This document shows positions 53,588-62,876 of a stretch of DNA of 64,000 bases, piece after piece (position 1 is the first letter of the stretch; each line of letters opens with the position of its first letter). The notes below the pieces were generated by a model. That model was not told where the DNA came from. It worked only from the letters and a program-made list of their open reading frames with translations, and did not search any database. Source of the DNA: an uncultured Clostridia bacterium. GTDB taxonomy: Bacteria > Bacillota > Clostridia > TANB77 > CAG-508. Location of the stretch: positions 1 to 64,000 of the forward strand of contig CAKPPO010000003.1 in the NCBI GenBank assembly GCA_934177725.1, in the 5' to 3' direction. The position numbers were made by a program, and so were the translations under genes.

Positions 53588-54574
53588 ATGCTAAATATAC
53601 TATTTATGGGAACACCAGATTTTGCCCAGGAATCTTTAAAGTGTTTAGTCGAAGAAAATTATAATATAATTGGTGTTGTTACAAACCCAGATAGACCAAA
53701 AGGAAGAGGTATGAAAATGATTGCTTCTCCTGTAAAAGAATATGCATTAGAAAATGGATTAGATGTGTATCAACCTGAAAAAGTACGAAACAACATAGAA
53801 TTTATAGATAAAGTAAAAGAATTAAATCCAGATATTATCTGTGTCGTAGCTTATGGGAAAATACTACCAAAAGAAATATTAGACATTCCAAAGTATGGAT
53901 GTATAAATGTACACGCGTCAATTCTTCCTAAATATAGAGGAGCAGCGCCAATACAATGGGCTGTTTTAAATGGAGATAAAGTAACTGGTGTAACAACTAT
54001 GTATATGGATGTAGGAATGGACACAGGAGATATAATTTTAATAGAAGAAACAAATATAGGTAAAGATGAAACAACTGGAGAACTATGGGATAGACTTTCT
54101 AAAATAGGAGGAAATCTTTTAGTTAAAACTTTAAAGCAAATAGAAGAAGGAACTGCACCAAGGAAAAAACAAGCAGGAGACTTTACAATGGCTCCAATGC
54201 TAAATAAAGAAATGTCAAAAATTGATTGGGAAAATAAAGCAGCAAAAGAAATTCATAATTTAGTAAGAGGATTAAATCCAATAATGGGAGCTTATACATT
54301 TTTAAATGATAAGAAAATAAAAATATGGAAAACTAAAGTAAGAGAAGAAAACGAATTATTAGAATTATTTCCAGAATTAGGAGAATATTTCTTTAAAGTA
54401 AAGGATTTAATGCCAGGAACTATAATGTTTGCTTCAGACAAAAGAGGATTATTTGTTAAGGCAAATGAAGGAATTATAGAGATAAAAGAAATTCAAGGTG
54501 AAAACGCTAGAAAAATGCCAGTAGGAGATTTTTTAAGAGGAAATGAAATAATGGCAGGAGAAATGTTTGAATAA
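53588..54574 (+). CDS. fmt: methionyl-tRNA formyltransferase
   Basis: 328 residues from ATG 53588, which follows GAGGAGG; an in-frame ATG at 53525 lies before it and would add a non-homologous stretch. The formyl transferase domain has MLNILFMGTPDFA, NPDRPKGRGMKM and the catalytic segment NVHASILPKYRGAAPIQWA (Asn, His), with Asp in the YMDVGMDTGD motif. A C-terminal OB-like domain (about 210-315) binds tRNA. Supplies fMet-tRNA for initiation, partner of def. Confidence 0.95.
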   Translation: MLNILFMGTPDFAQESLKCLVEENYNIIGVVTNPDRPKGRGMKMIASPVKEYALENGLDVYQPEKVRNNIEFIDKVKELNPDIICVVAYGKILPKEILDIPKYGCINVHASILPKYRGAAPIQWAVLNGDKVTGVTTMYMDVGMDTGDIILIEETNIGKDETTGELWDRLSKIGGNLLVKTLKQIEEGTAPRKKQAGDFTMAPMLNKEMSKIDWENKAAKEIHNLVRGLNPIMGAYTFLNDKKIKIWKTKVREENELLELFPELGEYFFKVKDLMPGTIMFASDKRGLFVKANEGIIEIKEIQGENARKMPVGDFLRGNEIMAGEMFE

Positions 54575-54636
54575 ATTTTTTATTAAATAACTAAAAATAA
54601 TTAGTTAAGTTTGATAAAAAATAAATATAGTAAAAC

Positions 54637-54685
54637 AAAAAAAGAATTCTTGTATGATATAAGTCATATAAGAATTCTTTTTTTG
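54637..54685. terminator. terminator of fmt
   Basis: AAAAAAAGAATTCTT and TATGA pair with TCATA and AAGAATTCTTTTTTT, with T-runs on both strands, between convergent genes. Confidence 0.85.
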
Positions 54686-54721
54686 TAATTTTTACTTTTG
54701 AAACTTTGCAAGAGTGGAAAA

Positions 54722-55441
54722 CTATCCAATGGATAATCCTTTACAAGATAATTCACCAGTACATACAAAATGGTGAGCAGTTATAGAACCATCTTTGGTA
54801 TCACAATCACCATCTATAACTATTTCTTGTGCACTTATAGAGCCACCTTCGTTAACACAATCACCATCTATAACTATTTCCTGAGCAGTTATAGGGTAAC
54901 CATTTGTATCACAATTACCATCTATGAGTATTTCTCTTGCAGTTAAATCGCAAGAATCATTTTTACCCAAAATATAAATATCCTGCGAAGCACTAATAGA
55001 TTCTGAATAATTGTCACCAGTAATTAAATAATTAAGGCATGTAACATCAGCAACATTTGAGTTACCTCTAACCTCAATGTTACCATCGGAAGTAATATTT
55101 GAGGCCTCTAAATCGGTATTTGTCCAAATGTCACCATCTGAAATTTTAACATCATTATCACTGCAGTATAAACGATCACAAGAAATATTTACACCATTGA
55201 TGTTAAGATCTGCATTAATTGTCAGGTCGCCAGAAACAATGATATCACCATTTTCAATTTCAACATTATAATTACACGAAATGGTGAGATTCCCTAAAAC
55301 GATAAGATTTGCATCTTTCATTTTTAAATTGCCTTTAATAGTGATGTCTCCTTCAAGAAAGAGGTCTTCGCCATCCAATATTACTTCAAGAAATAGATCT
55401 TTACCATCAAATATTAAGTTTTCAAAAGTCCGTTTTTGCAT
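54722..55441 (-). CDS. polymer-forming/right-handed beta-helix repeat protein
   Basis: 239 residues from ATG 55441, which follows GGAGG; longer in-frame starts up to 55519 have no such site. The chain is built of strand-turn repeats such as DLFLEGDITIKGNLKM and IIVSGDLTINADLNI, and three near-identical C-terminal repeats of about 19 residues (EIVIDGDC..GGSI(T/S)AQ). No export signal or membrane span. It resembles bactofilin-like or polymer-forming cytoskeletal beta-helices, but I cannot give a firm family. It has its own promoter. GC is somewhat higher than in neighbouring genes. Confidence 0.6.
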   Translation of the reverse strand: MQKRTFENLIFDGKDLFLEVILDGEDLFLEGDITIKGNLKMKDANLIVLGNLTISCNYNVEIENGDIIVSGDLTINADLNINGVNISCDRLYCSDNDVKISDGDIWTNTDLEASNITSDGNIEVRGNSNVADVTCLNYLITGDNYSESISASQDIYILGKNDSCDLTAREILIDGNCDTNGYPITAQEIVIDGDCVNEGGSISAQEIVIDGDCDTKDGSITAHHFVCTGELSCKGLSIG

Positions 55442-55490
55442 TTGCAATCCTCCTATATTTGTATAAAACCAGTTTATAGTTACATAAACA

Positions 55491-55519
55491 AGTATATCAT
55501 GAAAAATGTTAAAAAGCAA
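55491..55519 (-). promoter_or_regulatory. promoter of the beta-helix gene
   Basis: Minus-strand TTGCTT (55519-55514) and TATACT (55496-55491) with a 17-bp spacer, about 50 bp before the start. The rest of 55442-55785 is AT-rich and otherwise featureless, except for a GGAG site for the rightward gene near 55771. Confidence 0.6.
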
Positions 55520-55785
55520 TACACATAAAAATTAACTAATTTTTTGACAAAAATACATCAAAAAAATAGAAAAAAGGAGAATGCATATTGACTAAAAAGT
55601 AAAATTTTGTTAGAATAAAAACATCAAAACAGTAATAACATATATACATAATACTGCATTCGAAATTTTATCAAAATAATATAACAATTTTATGTTTAAC
55701 AATTTACTAAAAGTAAATGAAAAGTATAGCAAAAAAATGTAAAAAATGAAAGTAATAGTTAGGAAACAAAGGAGAACAAGGTAGA

Positions 55786-56628
55786 ATGGAAAATAGTAAA
55801 AAAGTAAGTGAAAAAAGATCAAAGAAAGAAAAAAGACTAAATACTACTAATGGTATAACAATAATATCATTAGTAGTTACAATAATAGTACTTATAATAT
55901 TAGCAGGAGTAAGTATAAATTTAATACTAGGAGATAATGGAATAATAACAAAGGCCAAACAAGCAGAAAAAGCACAAATAATAGCAGAAGCTAAAGAAAA
56001 AATAGCAACAGATATTTTATCTGCTGAAATGGAAGCAGTAACGAGAAATGAACAATTAGAAAAATCACAAATAGAAGATATAATTTCAAAATATGGAGAA
56101 CTTCAAGAAGATGGTGATACAATAATATTAAACAAAAACAATTATACATTAAGTTTAAAAGACGTGTATAGTGGAACTACAACAAACACAGGAAGTTACA
56201 CAGAATTGTCTGAGAAAATAGAAACTTTACAACAAAAATATGAAGAGTTAAAAGAGAAATATGATCAATTAGTTGAAAACAGTGAAAATTATATTGAACC
56301 ATATACTTACTTTTCGAAAATAAGTAGAACAGATAGTAATAATTCACCTAGAACTATAACTATTACTATACCAGAGCAATTTAGAAGTAAAACCTCGACA
56401 ATATCATTATGCCTATCAGTTTCAAACTATGCAACGCAATGTTATTGTAATGTGGTACAAAAAACAGGAGTAACAGTGTTAAAAAACGATACTGCAAATG
56501 CTTCGAGTGGTAATAATAGTTATTTATATGCATTTAATAGAGTAATTAAAATTGACCAAAATGTTGAGAGTATAGAAATAACGATTAAGATATTTGCAGA
56601 CTCTGTTTTACAATATACTATATTTTAA
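55786..56628 (+). CDS. prepilin-like protein with coiled coil and unique C-terminal domain
   Basis: 280 residues. A basic leader (1-24) and prepilin helix GITIISLVVTIIVLIILAGVSI (about 26-47) precede the family's INLILGDNGIITKAKQAEKA segment. The middle contains a coiled coil (ELSEKIETLQQKYEELKEKYDQLVENSENY, about 144-172). The last ~105 residues form a beta-rich domain not shared with the other three proteins. AAAGGAG precedes the ATG. It is another member of the prepilin-like set, probably cleaved by the A24 peptidase at 17.4 kb. Confidence 0.75.
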   Translation: MENSKKVSEKRSKKEKRLNTTNGITIISLVVTIIVLIILAGVSINLILGDNGIITKAKQAEKAQIIAEAKEKIATDILSAEMEAVTRNEQLEKSQIEDIISKYGELQEDGDTIILNKNNYTLSLKDVYSGTTTNTGSYTELSEKIETLQQKYEELKEKYDQLVENSENYIEPYTYFSKISRTDSNNSPRTITITIPEQFRSKTSTISLCLSVSNYATQCYCNVVQKTGVTVLKNDTANASSGNNSYLYAFNRVIKIDQNVESIEITIKIFADSVLQYTIF

Positions 56629-56639
56629 AAATATATGAG

Positions 56640-56712
56640 AGCAGTCATTAAATGTGCTGAACCAAAAAAATATTTAATTTTTTGTTTAGTATTTATTAAG
56701 ACTGCTTTTTAG
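56640..56712 (+). terminator. terminator after the prepilin-like gene
   Basis: AGCAGTC pairs with GACTGCT with a further inner stem (GCTGAACC-like arms to GTTTAGT), followed by TTTTT. Confidence 0.65.
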
Positions 56713-56878
56713 CTATAATATATTTTTAAATCATTTTTTCAAAATTATTTTGAAGAAATGATTTATAGAATTTAAACAAATTTTTTAACAAAAGTGTTGT
56801 AAAAAATTAAAGATATTGGTATACTTATAGTATCTAAAAAATATGTACAAAAGTATAAATTATAAGGAGGTCTTTATT

Positions 56879-57316
56879 ATGGAAAAAGAAAATAAAGAAG
56901 TAAAAAAAGAAGAAGTTGTAGAAAACGAAGAAATTGCTATATCTACAGAAACTAATGAAATAAAAATAGCAAACGATGTTGTTGCTGTTATCGCTGGTGT
57001 AGCTGTATCAGAGGTACCAGGAGTTTCAGAAATGGCAGGAGGATTTGCAGGAGGAATTACAGAAGTACTAAGTGGAAAGAAAAATTTAGCAAAAGGAATA
57101 AAAGTTGAAGTTGGAGAAAAAGATACAAAAATAGATGTTAATATCATAGTAGAATATGGTGTTAGAATTCCAGATGTTGCATTTGAAATTCAAAACAGAG
57201 TAAAAAAAGCAGTAGAAACAATGACAGGTTTAACTGTATTAGAAGTAAACGTACACGTACAAGGTGTTAATACAGAAAGCAAAGAAGAAACACCAGAAAC
57301 AAAAACAGAAGAATAA
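56879..57316 (+). CDS. Asp23/Gls24 family envelope stress protein
   Basis: 145 residues. An acidic/Lys-rich start (about 1-28) and the Asp23 fold (about 29-130, NDVVAVIAGVAVSEVPGVSEMAGGF...VEYGVRIPDVAFEIQNRVKKAVETMTG) match the alkaline shock family. An in-frame start at 56843 lies before AAGGAGG; ATG 56879 is preferred. Asp23 is held at the membrane by AmaP, encoded next. First gene of the asp23-amaP-DUF2273-nusB-xseA-xseB set. Confidence 0.92.
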   Translation: MEKENKEVKKEEVVENEEIAISTETNEIKIANDVVAVIAGVAVSEVPGVSEMAGGFAGGITEVLSGKKNLAKGIKVEVGEKDTKIDVNIIVEYGVRIPDVAFEIQNRVKKAVETMTGLTVLEVNVHVQGVNTESKEETPETKTEE

Positions 57317-57327
57317 AAGTAACTAAA

Positions 57328-57356
57328 AAAGGGTACGGTTTTCGTCGTACCCTTTA
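57328..57356 (+). terminator. hairpin between asp23 and amaP (possible attenuator)
   Basis: AAGGGTACG pairs with CGTACCCTT around GTTTTCGT. There is no T-run, so it may adjust relative expression rather than stop transcription. Confidence 0.55.
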
Positions 57357-57380
57357 CTAAATAAAAACGGAGGAAAAAAT

Positions 57381-57941
57381 ATGAAACTTTTAGATAAAAT
57401 AGGATTAATTGTATTTTCAAATTTTATATTAATAATATCAATAATAATATGTTTATTAATTTTTGGCTGGTTAACACCAGAAACAGTATATGATATAACA
57501 AAAATAGTATTAAATGATCCAGTAACAACAAATGTTATATTAGGAATTTCTATCGTTTGTATATTACTTGCTATTAAATGCATATTCTTTAGTACAGATA
57601 AAAATGAAATAAATGGAATTAAAGATGGAATATTACTACAAAATTCAGATGGACAATTAGTTATTTCAAAAGCAACTTTAGAAGAATTAGTAAACAACAT
57701 TGTAAAGGGATTTGATAGTGCACAAGATGTCTCTTCTAAAATAGTATTAGACGAAGAAAAAAATCTAATTGTATATGTAACTTTAAATGTTAAAGAAAAT
57801 GCAGTAATTAAAGAATTATCAAATAATCTTCAAACTAAAATTAAAAGTGCAATAAAGAAAACTTCAGATTTAGAAGTTAAAGAAGTAAATATTAGTGTAA
57901 AAGATTTAAACACAAAAGAAGAGCAAGGATTAGAACAATAA
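57381..57941 (+). CDS. amaP: alkaline shock response membrane anchor protein AmaP
   Basis: 186 residues. Two N-terminal membrane helices (about 8-30 and 51-69) and a cytosolic Asp23-like domain (about 85-175) are present. In Staphylococcus AmaP fixes Asp23 to the membrane. GGAGG precedes the ATG. It follows asp23 and precedes the small DUF2273 membrane protein, the standard order. Confidence 0.9.
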   Translation: MKLLDKIGLIVFSNFILIISIIICLLIFGWLTPETVYDITKIVLNDPVTTNVILGISIVCILLAIKCIFFSTDKNEINGIKDGILLQNSDGQLVISKATLEELVNNIVKGFDSAQDVSSKIVLDEEKNLIVYVTLNVKENAVIKELSNNLQTKIKSAIKKTSDLEVKEVNISVKDLNTKEEQGLEQ

Positions 57942-57955
57942 AAAGAGGTGTTAAT

Positions 57956-58159
57956 ATGAAAGAAATAAAAGATTTTTTAATGAAGTTTAGAGGAGCAATT
58001 ATTGGAGCAATAATTGCAATACTTATTCTATGTACAGGACTTTATAAATTAATGATAGGTATTATATTAATAGGAATGGGAATATACGTAGGAAATTATG
58101 TTCAAATTAACAAAGATGATGTAAAAGAAAAATTAAAGAAATTTATAGATAAATTATAA
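57956..58159 (+). CDS. DUF2273 small membrane protein
   Basis: 67 residues, two hydrophobic segments ([20 protein letters not shown] and [16 protein letters not shown], about 12-52) separated by a short turn, and a basic C-terminus. DUF2273 proteins sit between amaP and nusB in Firmicutes. Function unknown, presumably with AmaP and Asp23. AAAGAGGTG precedes the ATG. Confidence 0.88.
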   Translation: MKEIKDFLMKFRGAIIGAIIAILILCTGLYKLMIGIILIGMGIYVGNYVQINKDDVKEKLKKFIDKL

Positions 58160-58170
58160 AAGGGGAAATT

Positions 58171-58587
58171 ATGAAGCGTACAGAGACAAGAGAACAAGCA
58201 TTTAGATTAATATATAGTAGTCAAATTCAAAAAGACATGGACGAAGAACAAATAAATATATTTATAGAAGAAAATAATTTAGGTGAAGAAGAAGCAGAGT
58301 ATATTAAAAATATTTTTTATGGAATAAAAGAAAATAAAGAAGAAATAGAAAAACTAATTTCATCTAACTTAAAAGAAAAATGGAGTATGGATAGAATTTC
58401 TAAAATAGATCTTTCAATATTAAAATTAGCTATTTTTGAATTAGTATATTCTAAACTACCATACAAAGTAGCTATAAATGAAGCGGTAGAGCTTGCTAAA
58501 AAATATGGAGAGGATTCTTCAAAATCTTTTGTAAATGGAGTGCTTGCAAGTATTGTAAAAGAGAAAAAACTAGATGAAGAGGAGTAA
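58171..58587 (+). CDS. nusB: transcription antitermination factor NusB
   Basis: 138 residues, all helical. [20 protein letters not shown] is the family start, and the C-terminal [30 protein letters not shown] (about 100-129) is the NusB signature. It binds boxA RNA with NusE/S10 in rRNA antitermination. Starts 11 bp after DUF2273. Confidence 0.95.
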   Translation: MKRTETREQAFRLIYSSQIQKDMDEEQINIFIEENNLGEEEAEYIKNIFYGIKENKEEIEKLISSNLKEKWSMDRISKIDLSILKLAIFELVYSKLPYKVAINEAVELAKKYGEDSSKSFVNGVLASIVKEKKLDEEE

Positions 58588-58595
58588 AACTAAAA

Positions 58596-59783
58596 ATGAC
58601 ATATCATCCAATTAGTGTTACGCAATTAAATAACTATATAAAAGAAAAATTTCAAGAGGATGAATTTTTAAATAATGTATTAGTAAAAGGAGAGATTTCA
58701 AATTTTAAGCATCATTATACAGGACATATGTATTTTACTTTAAAAGATGAAAACTCTCTTATAAAATGTGTTATGTTTAAAACTTATACTTCTAATTTAA
58801 ATTTTGTCCCAAAAGATGGAATGAAAATAATGGTATTAGGTACAGTATCTGTTTTTGAAAGAGATGGAGTTTATCAAATATATGCAAAAGCAATGCAACA
58901 AGAAGGAATTGGAGACTTACACGCAGAATATGAGAAACTAAAGGCAAAATTAGAGCAGGAAGGTTTATTTGACAAAGCACATAAAAAGCCAATACCATTT
59001 ATGCCTAAAGTTATAGGAGTTTTATCATCTAATACAGGAGCAGTTATTCGTGATATTATTAATGTATCAACAAGAAGAAATCCAAATGTGTACATAAGGT
59101 TATTTCCGGTGCCAGTACAAGGTCAAGGAGCTTCTGAAAAAATAGCAAAGGCAATAGAAATAATGAATGAAAACAAGGAAGCTGATGTATTAATAATAGC
59201 AAGAGGAGGAGGTTCACTAGAGGATTTATGGCCATTTAACGAAGAAATAGTAGCAAGAGCAATATACAACTCTAATATACCTATTATTTCTGCAGTAGGG
59301 CATGAAACAGACTTTACAATAGCAGATTTTGTAAGTGACTTAAGAGCACCTACGCCATCAGCAGCTGCAGAACTCGCAGTGCCAGATATAAAAGAAATAA
59401 AATTAAAAATAAAGACAAATGAAAATAGACTACAAAATGCTTTACAAAAGAAATTGGAGTTAGCAAAATTACGTTATGAGAAATGTATGAAAGCAGCAGT
59501 ATATACAAATCCACTTCAAAGAATAAATGAAAATTATATGCTATTAGATAAATTTACAAAAATATTAGTGAATAGTATGGAGTTAAAGATTAAAGAAAAG
59601 AAAACATATATGGTGGAATGGGTTAGTAAGTTAGATGCATTAAGCCCGCTAAGAACATTAACAAGAGGATATTCTATTACAAGTAAAGAAGATAAAATAG
59701 TAAAATCAGTAAATGAATTAAATAGTGGAGATAAAGTAAATTTACGTTTTACAGATGGAAAAAAAGAGGCACAAATATTATAA
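58596..59783 (+). CDS. xseA: exodeoxyribonuclease VII large subunit
   Basis: 395 residues. An N-terminal OB-fold (SVTQLNNYIKEKFQEDEFLNNVLVKGEISNFK-like, 5-100) precedes the catalytic domain with RGGGSLEDLWPFNEE (about 203-217), AVGHETDFTIADFVSDLRAPTPSAAAEL (about 234-261) and a helical tail. Degrades single-stranded DNA with XseB. Starts 8 bp after nusB. One extra gene separates it from xseB. Confidence 0.95.
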   Translation: MTYHPISVTQLNNYIKEKFQEDEFLNNVLVKGEISNFKHHYTGHMYFTLKDENSLIKCVMFKTYTSNLNFVPKDGMKIMVLGTVSVFERDGVYQIYAKAMQQEGIGDLHAEYEKLKAKLEQEGLFDKAHKKPIPFMPKVIGVLSSNTGAVIRDIINVSTRRNPNVYIRLFPVPVQGQGASEKIAKAIEIMNENKEADVLIIARGGGSLEDLWPFNEEIVARAIYNSNIPIISAVGHETDFTIADFVSDLRAPTPSAAAELAVPDIKEIKLKIKTNENRLQNALQKKLELAKLRYEKCMKAAVYTNPLQRINENYMLLDKFTKILVNSMELKIKEKKTYMVEWVSKLDALSPLRTLTRGYSITSKEDKIVKSVNELNSGDKVNLRFTDGKKEAQIL

Positions 59784-59806
59784 AAACTGAGAAAGGAATG
59801 AATTTT

Positions 59807-60274
59807 ATGAAAAGAAAAACAAGTATAATAATTATAATCATTCTAGTTATAATGTTAATTGCTATTGGAATATTTATGTTTGGAGAAATAAATAAAGGAT
59901 CTACCACAAAACCAACATCTACAAATACATTAAAAGATAAAAATAATGAAATAGTAAATCAAATTGCAAATGAAATTGTAGAAAATACAATTAAAAATGA
60001 AGTGAAAAATAATGAGACAACAGAAAATACAACAGAAAACACAACAATTCCAACAGAAACTTTTGAAGAAGCACCAAAAACAGCAGAGGAAAAAGCTATA
60101 AATATGGTAAAAAAAGACTGGGGAGAAGATAAAAATGTAGATATAGCAATAGATGGAATGGATAGTAATGGAAACTACATAGTAGCAGTTAGAGATAGTT
60201 CTACAACTGAGGCTAAGGCTTTTTATACAGTAAATACTTCTAGTGGAACACTTACAAAAAGAGAAATGAATTAA
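59807..60274 (+). CDS. exported/anchored protein inserted between xseA and xseB
   Basis: 155 residues from ATG 59807. An alternative ATG 59798 is too close to the GAAAGG site. A signal or anchor helix (about 6-27, without lipobox), a low-complexity Thr/Asn/Glu linker (about 30-85) and a C-terminal domain (about 90-155) with EEKAINMVKKDWGEDKNVDIAIDGMDSNGNYIVAVRD resemble the small PepSY/propeptide-like fold. Unknown role. xseA and xseB are usually adjacent, so this is an insertion into the operon that keeps it intact. Confidence 0.65.
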   Translation: MKRKTSIIIIIILVIMLIAIGIFMFGEINKGSTTKPTSTNTLKDKNNEIVNQIANEIVENTIKNEVKNNETTENTTENTTIPTETFEEAPKTAEEKAINMVKKDWGEDKNVDIAIDGMDSNGNYIVAVRDSSTTEAKAFYTVNTSSGTLTKREMN

Positions 60275-60286
60275 AGGGGAGAAATT

Positions 60287-60511
60287 ATGCAAGAAATAAA
60301 ATTTGAAGATGCAATGCAAGAATTAGAGGCAATTACAGCTAAATTAGAAAAAGGTGATTTAAGCTTAGATGAATCAGTTTCAAAATTTGAAGAAGGAATG
60401 AAACTAGCTAAAAAATGCAATAATATTCTTGAAGAAGCAGAAAAGAAAATAAAAGTATTAGTACAGAAAGATGGAAAATTAGAAGAAGAAGACTTTAGTA
60501 CAGAAGAGTAA
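60287..60511 (+). CDS. xseB: exodeoxyribonuclease VII small subunit
   Basis: 74 residues. FEDAMQELEAITAKLEKGDLSLDESVSKFEEGMKLAKKCNNIL is the complete family signature of the XseB coiled coil. Length is typical. Starts 12 bp after the preceding gene, with AGGGGAG. Confidence 0.94.
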   Translation: MQEIKFEDAMQELEAITAKLEKGDLSLDESVSKFEEGMKLAKKCNNILEEAEKKIKVLVQKDGKLEEEDFSTEE

Positions 60512-60567
60512 CAAAATGAAAAAAGAAAAGGGGGACTATATTAGAAGAGTCTAATATAGAAAATAAA

Positions 60568-61002
60568 ATGGAATTTTATTCAGAATACAAATATTTAATA
60601 GTTCCATTAACAGTATGGTTTTGTATACAATTGTTTAAGGTAATTTGGGACTTAGTAACAACTCGTAAATTTAATTTTAAAAGAATTTTAGGTGCAGGTG
60701 GAATGCCTAGTTCACATTCAGCAGTAGTAACCTCAATTGCAACAATGATAGGAAAAACGCAAGGAATAAATTCACCGATATTTGCTCTTGCAGTAATGTT
60801 TGCATTTGTAGTTATGTATGATGCAGCAGGAGTTAGAAGAGCAGCAGGAAAACAAGCAAAATTATTAAATAAATTAGTAGAAACACCAGGGCTTTCAAAT
60901 ATACAAGTACAAGAAAAATTAGTAGAAGTATTAGGGCATACTCCAATGCAAGTTATAGTAGGTGCAGCAATAGGTGTTATAGTAGGATTAATTTTTGGAT
61001 AA
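60568..61002 (+). CDS. divergent PAP2-like (DUF212/YuiD) membrane protein
   Basis: 144 residues, about four hydrophobic segments. GAGGMPSSHSAVVTSIATMIG (about 47-67) is the acid phosphatase/vanadium-peroxidase-like motif of DUF212, with YDAAGVRRAAGKQAKLLN (about 86-103) also conserved. Predicted phosphatase or phosphotransferase in the membrane, substrate unknown. The frame is open back to 60532, and GGGGGACT sits just before an ATA at 60538. ATG 60568 fits the family start better but has a weak ribosome binding site. Confidence 0.85.
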   Translation: MEFYSEYKYLIVPLTVWFCIQLFKVIWDLVTTRKFNFKRILGAGGMPSSHSAVVTSIATMIGKTQGINSPIFALAVMFAFVVMYDAAGVRRAAGKQAKLLNKLVETPGLSNIQVQEKLVEVLGHTPMQVIVGAAIGVIVGLIFG

Positions 61003-61011
61003 ATATTAGTT

Positions 61012-61042
61012 AAAAAGACGAGAGAATTCTTGTCTTTTTATT
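61012..61042 (+). terminator. terminator after the xse operon
   Basis: AAAAAGAC pairs with GTCTTTTT around an 11-base loop. Confidence 0.65.
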
Positions 61043-61099
61043 GTAAAAAACAAAAATATAATGTATAGTATAAATATATTTTAAAAGTAGGTGATTATA

Positions 61100-62764
61100 A
61101 TGGAAGATATAGAGATTGCAAGAAATACTAAATTAGAAAGAATAGAAAAAATAGCAGAAGGCATAGGAATAGATGAAGAATATGTAGAAAACTATGGAAA
61201 ATATAAAGCAAAAATATCATTAGATATATTAAAAAAACTAGAAAACAAAAAAGAAGGAAAGTTACTATTAATTACAGCAATAAATCCAACACCATTAGGA
61301 GAAGGAAAAACAACAATAGCAATAGGATTAGCAGATGGATTAAGAAAAATTGGTAAAAATTCAATACTAGCATTAAGAGAACCATCATTAGGTCCGGTAT
61401 TTGGAATAAAAGGTGGAGCAACAGGTGGTGGACATTCACAAGTTGTACCTATGGAAGATATCAATTTACATTTTACAGGAGACATTCATGCTATAACTTC
61501 AGCAAATAATTTGTTATCAGCTATTATAGACAATCATATATACCATGGAAATGAGCTAAATATAGAAAAAGTTACATGGAAAAGATGTGTAGACCTAAAT
61601 GATAGACAATTAAGGGTAGTAAATACAGGTTTGTCAGGTGAAAAAAATATAGTTCCAAGAGAAGACGGATTCGATATAACAGTGGCTTCAGAAATAATGG
61701 CAATTTTTTGTTTAGCAACAGATATAGATGATTTAAAAAGAAGATTAGGAAATATCATAATAGGCTACAATAATGAACAAAAGCCAGTCACAGCACATGA
61801 TTTAAAAGCAGAAGGAGCAATGGCAGTCTTACTAAAAGATGCACTTAATCCAAATTTAGTTCAAACACTAGAGCATACACCAGCAATAATACATGGAGGG
61901 CCATTTGCGAATATAGCACATGGATGTAATAGTGTAGTTGCAACAAAAATGGCATTAAAACTTTCAGATTACATAGTTACAGAAGCAGGATTTGGAGCAG
62001 ACTTAGGAGCAGAAAAATTCTTAAATATAAAAACAAGAAGATTAGGAAAGATTCCAGATGCAGTAGTAATAGTAGCAACAATAAAAGCTTTAAAATATCA
62101 TGGCGGAATGGCAAAAGACGAATTAGAAAAAGAAAATATAGAAGCATTGAAAAATGGTAGTAAAAACTTACTAAAACACATAGAAAATCTAAAAGAAAAA
62201 TTTGGAGTAAATGTTGTTGTTGCAATAAATAAATTTAATCAAGATACAGAAAATGAAATTGAAACATTAAGAAAAATACTAGAAAAAGAAAATGTAGAAT
62301 TAAGTTTAGTAGAAAGTTGGTCAAAAGGCGGAGAAGGAGCAATTGATCTAGCAGAAAAAGTAGCTTACTTATGTGAAGAAAAAGAAAATGAATTTAAATA
62401 CATATATAATTTAGAAGATACTATAAAAGAAAAAGTAGAAAAAGTTTCTAAAAATATATATGGAGCAGATGGAGTAGAATATAGTAAGGAAGCGGAAGAG
62501 CAAATCGAAAAAATAGAGAACATGGGTTATGGCAATTTACCAATTTGTATAGCTAAAACACAATATTCGTTTTCAGATGACGCTAAAAATTTAGAGTGTA
62601 ATTCATCATTTAACATTCATGTAAAAGAAGTAAAACTAAAAGCGGGAGCAGAATTTATAGTAATACTAACAGGAAAAGTGATGACAATGCCAGGCTTGCC
62701 AAAACATCCTGCATCAGAACAAATAGATATAGACGAACAAGGAAATATAGTAGGGATATTTTAA
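61100..62764 (+). CDS. fhs: formate-tetrahydrofolate ligase
   Basis: 554 residues from ATG 61100; an in-frame GTG at 61091 is part of the AGTAGGTG ribosome binding site. The ATP-binding loop is TPLGEGKTT (about 62-70), followed by the family segments [19 protein letters not shown] (about 91-109) and [14 protein letters not shown] (about 127-140). It makes 10-formyl-tetrahydrofolate from formate, serving purine and fMet synthesis, and the methyl branch of acetogenesis where present. Cytosolic tetramer by family. Confidence 0.96.
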   Translation: MEDIEIARNTKLERIEKIAEGIGIDEEYVENYGKYKAKISLDILKKLENKKEGKLLLITAINPTPLGEGKTTIAIGLADGLRKIGKNSILALREPSLGPVFGIKGGATGGGHSQVVPMEDINLHFTGDIHAITSANNLLSAIIDNHIYHGNELNIEKVTWKRCVDLNDRQLRVVNTGLSGEKNIVPREDGFDITVASEIMAIFCLATDIDDLKRRLGNIIIGYNNEQKPVTAHDLKAEGAMAVLLKDALNPNLVQTLEHTPAIIHGGPFANIAHGCNSVVATKMALKLSDYIVTEAGFGADLGAEKFLNIKTRRLGKIPDAVVIVATIKALKYHGGMAKDELEKENIEALKNGSKNLLKHIENLKEKFGVNVVVAINKFNQDTENEIETLRKILEKENVELSLVESWSKGGEGAIDLAEKVAYLCEEKENEFKYIYNLEDTIKEKVEKVSKNIYGADGVEYSKEAEEQIEKIENMGYGNLPICIAKTQYSFSDDAKNLECNSSFNIHVKEVKLKAGAEFIVILTGKVMTMPGLPKHPASEQIDIDEQGNIVGIF

Positions 62765-62768
62765 AGAA

Positions 62769-62803
62769 CATTTGGGGACGGGTCACTTTTGTCCTTTACA
62801 TAA
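62769..62803. repeat. left inverted repeat of the RAYT element
   Basis: A 35-bp sequence, starting CATTTGGGGACGGGTCAC, is the perfect reverse complement of 63645-63679. It begins five bases after the fhs stop codon. Confidence 0.95.
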
Positions 62804-62876
62804 AATATAATAAAATCATAAAATAGGGGTTAATAATTTTAGGGCTTATAAAATCATTACAAGGGAGATGAAACAA

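Noticed and set aside
60532..60568. ATA start at 60538 for the DUF212 gene
   Set aside because: The G-rich site is too close to the ATA, and the family start matches ATG 60568 well, so the ATG is kept.
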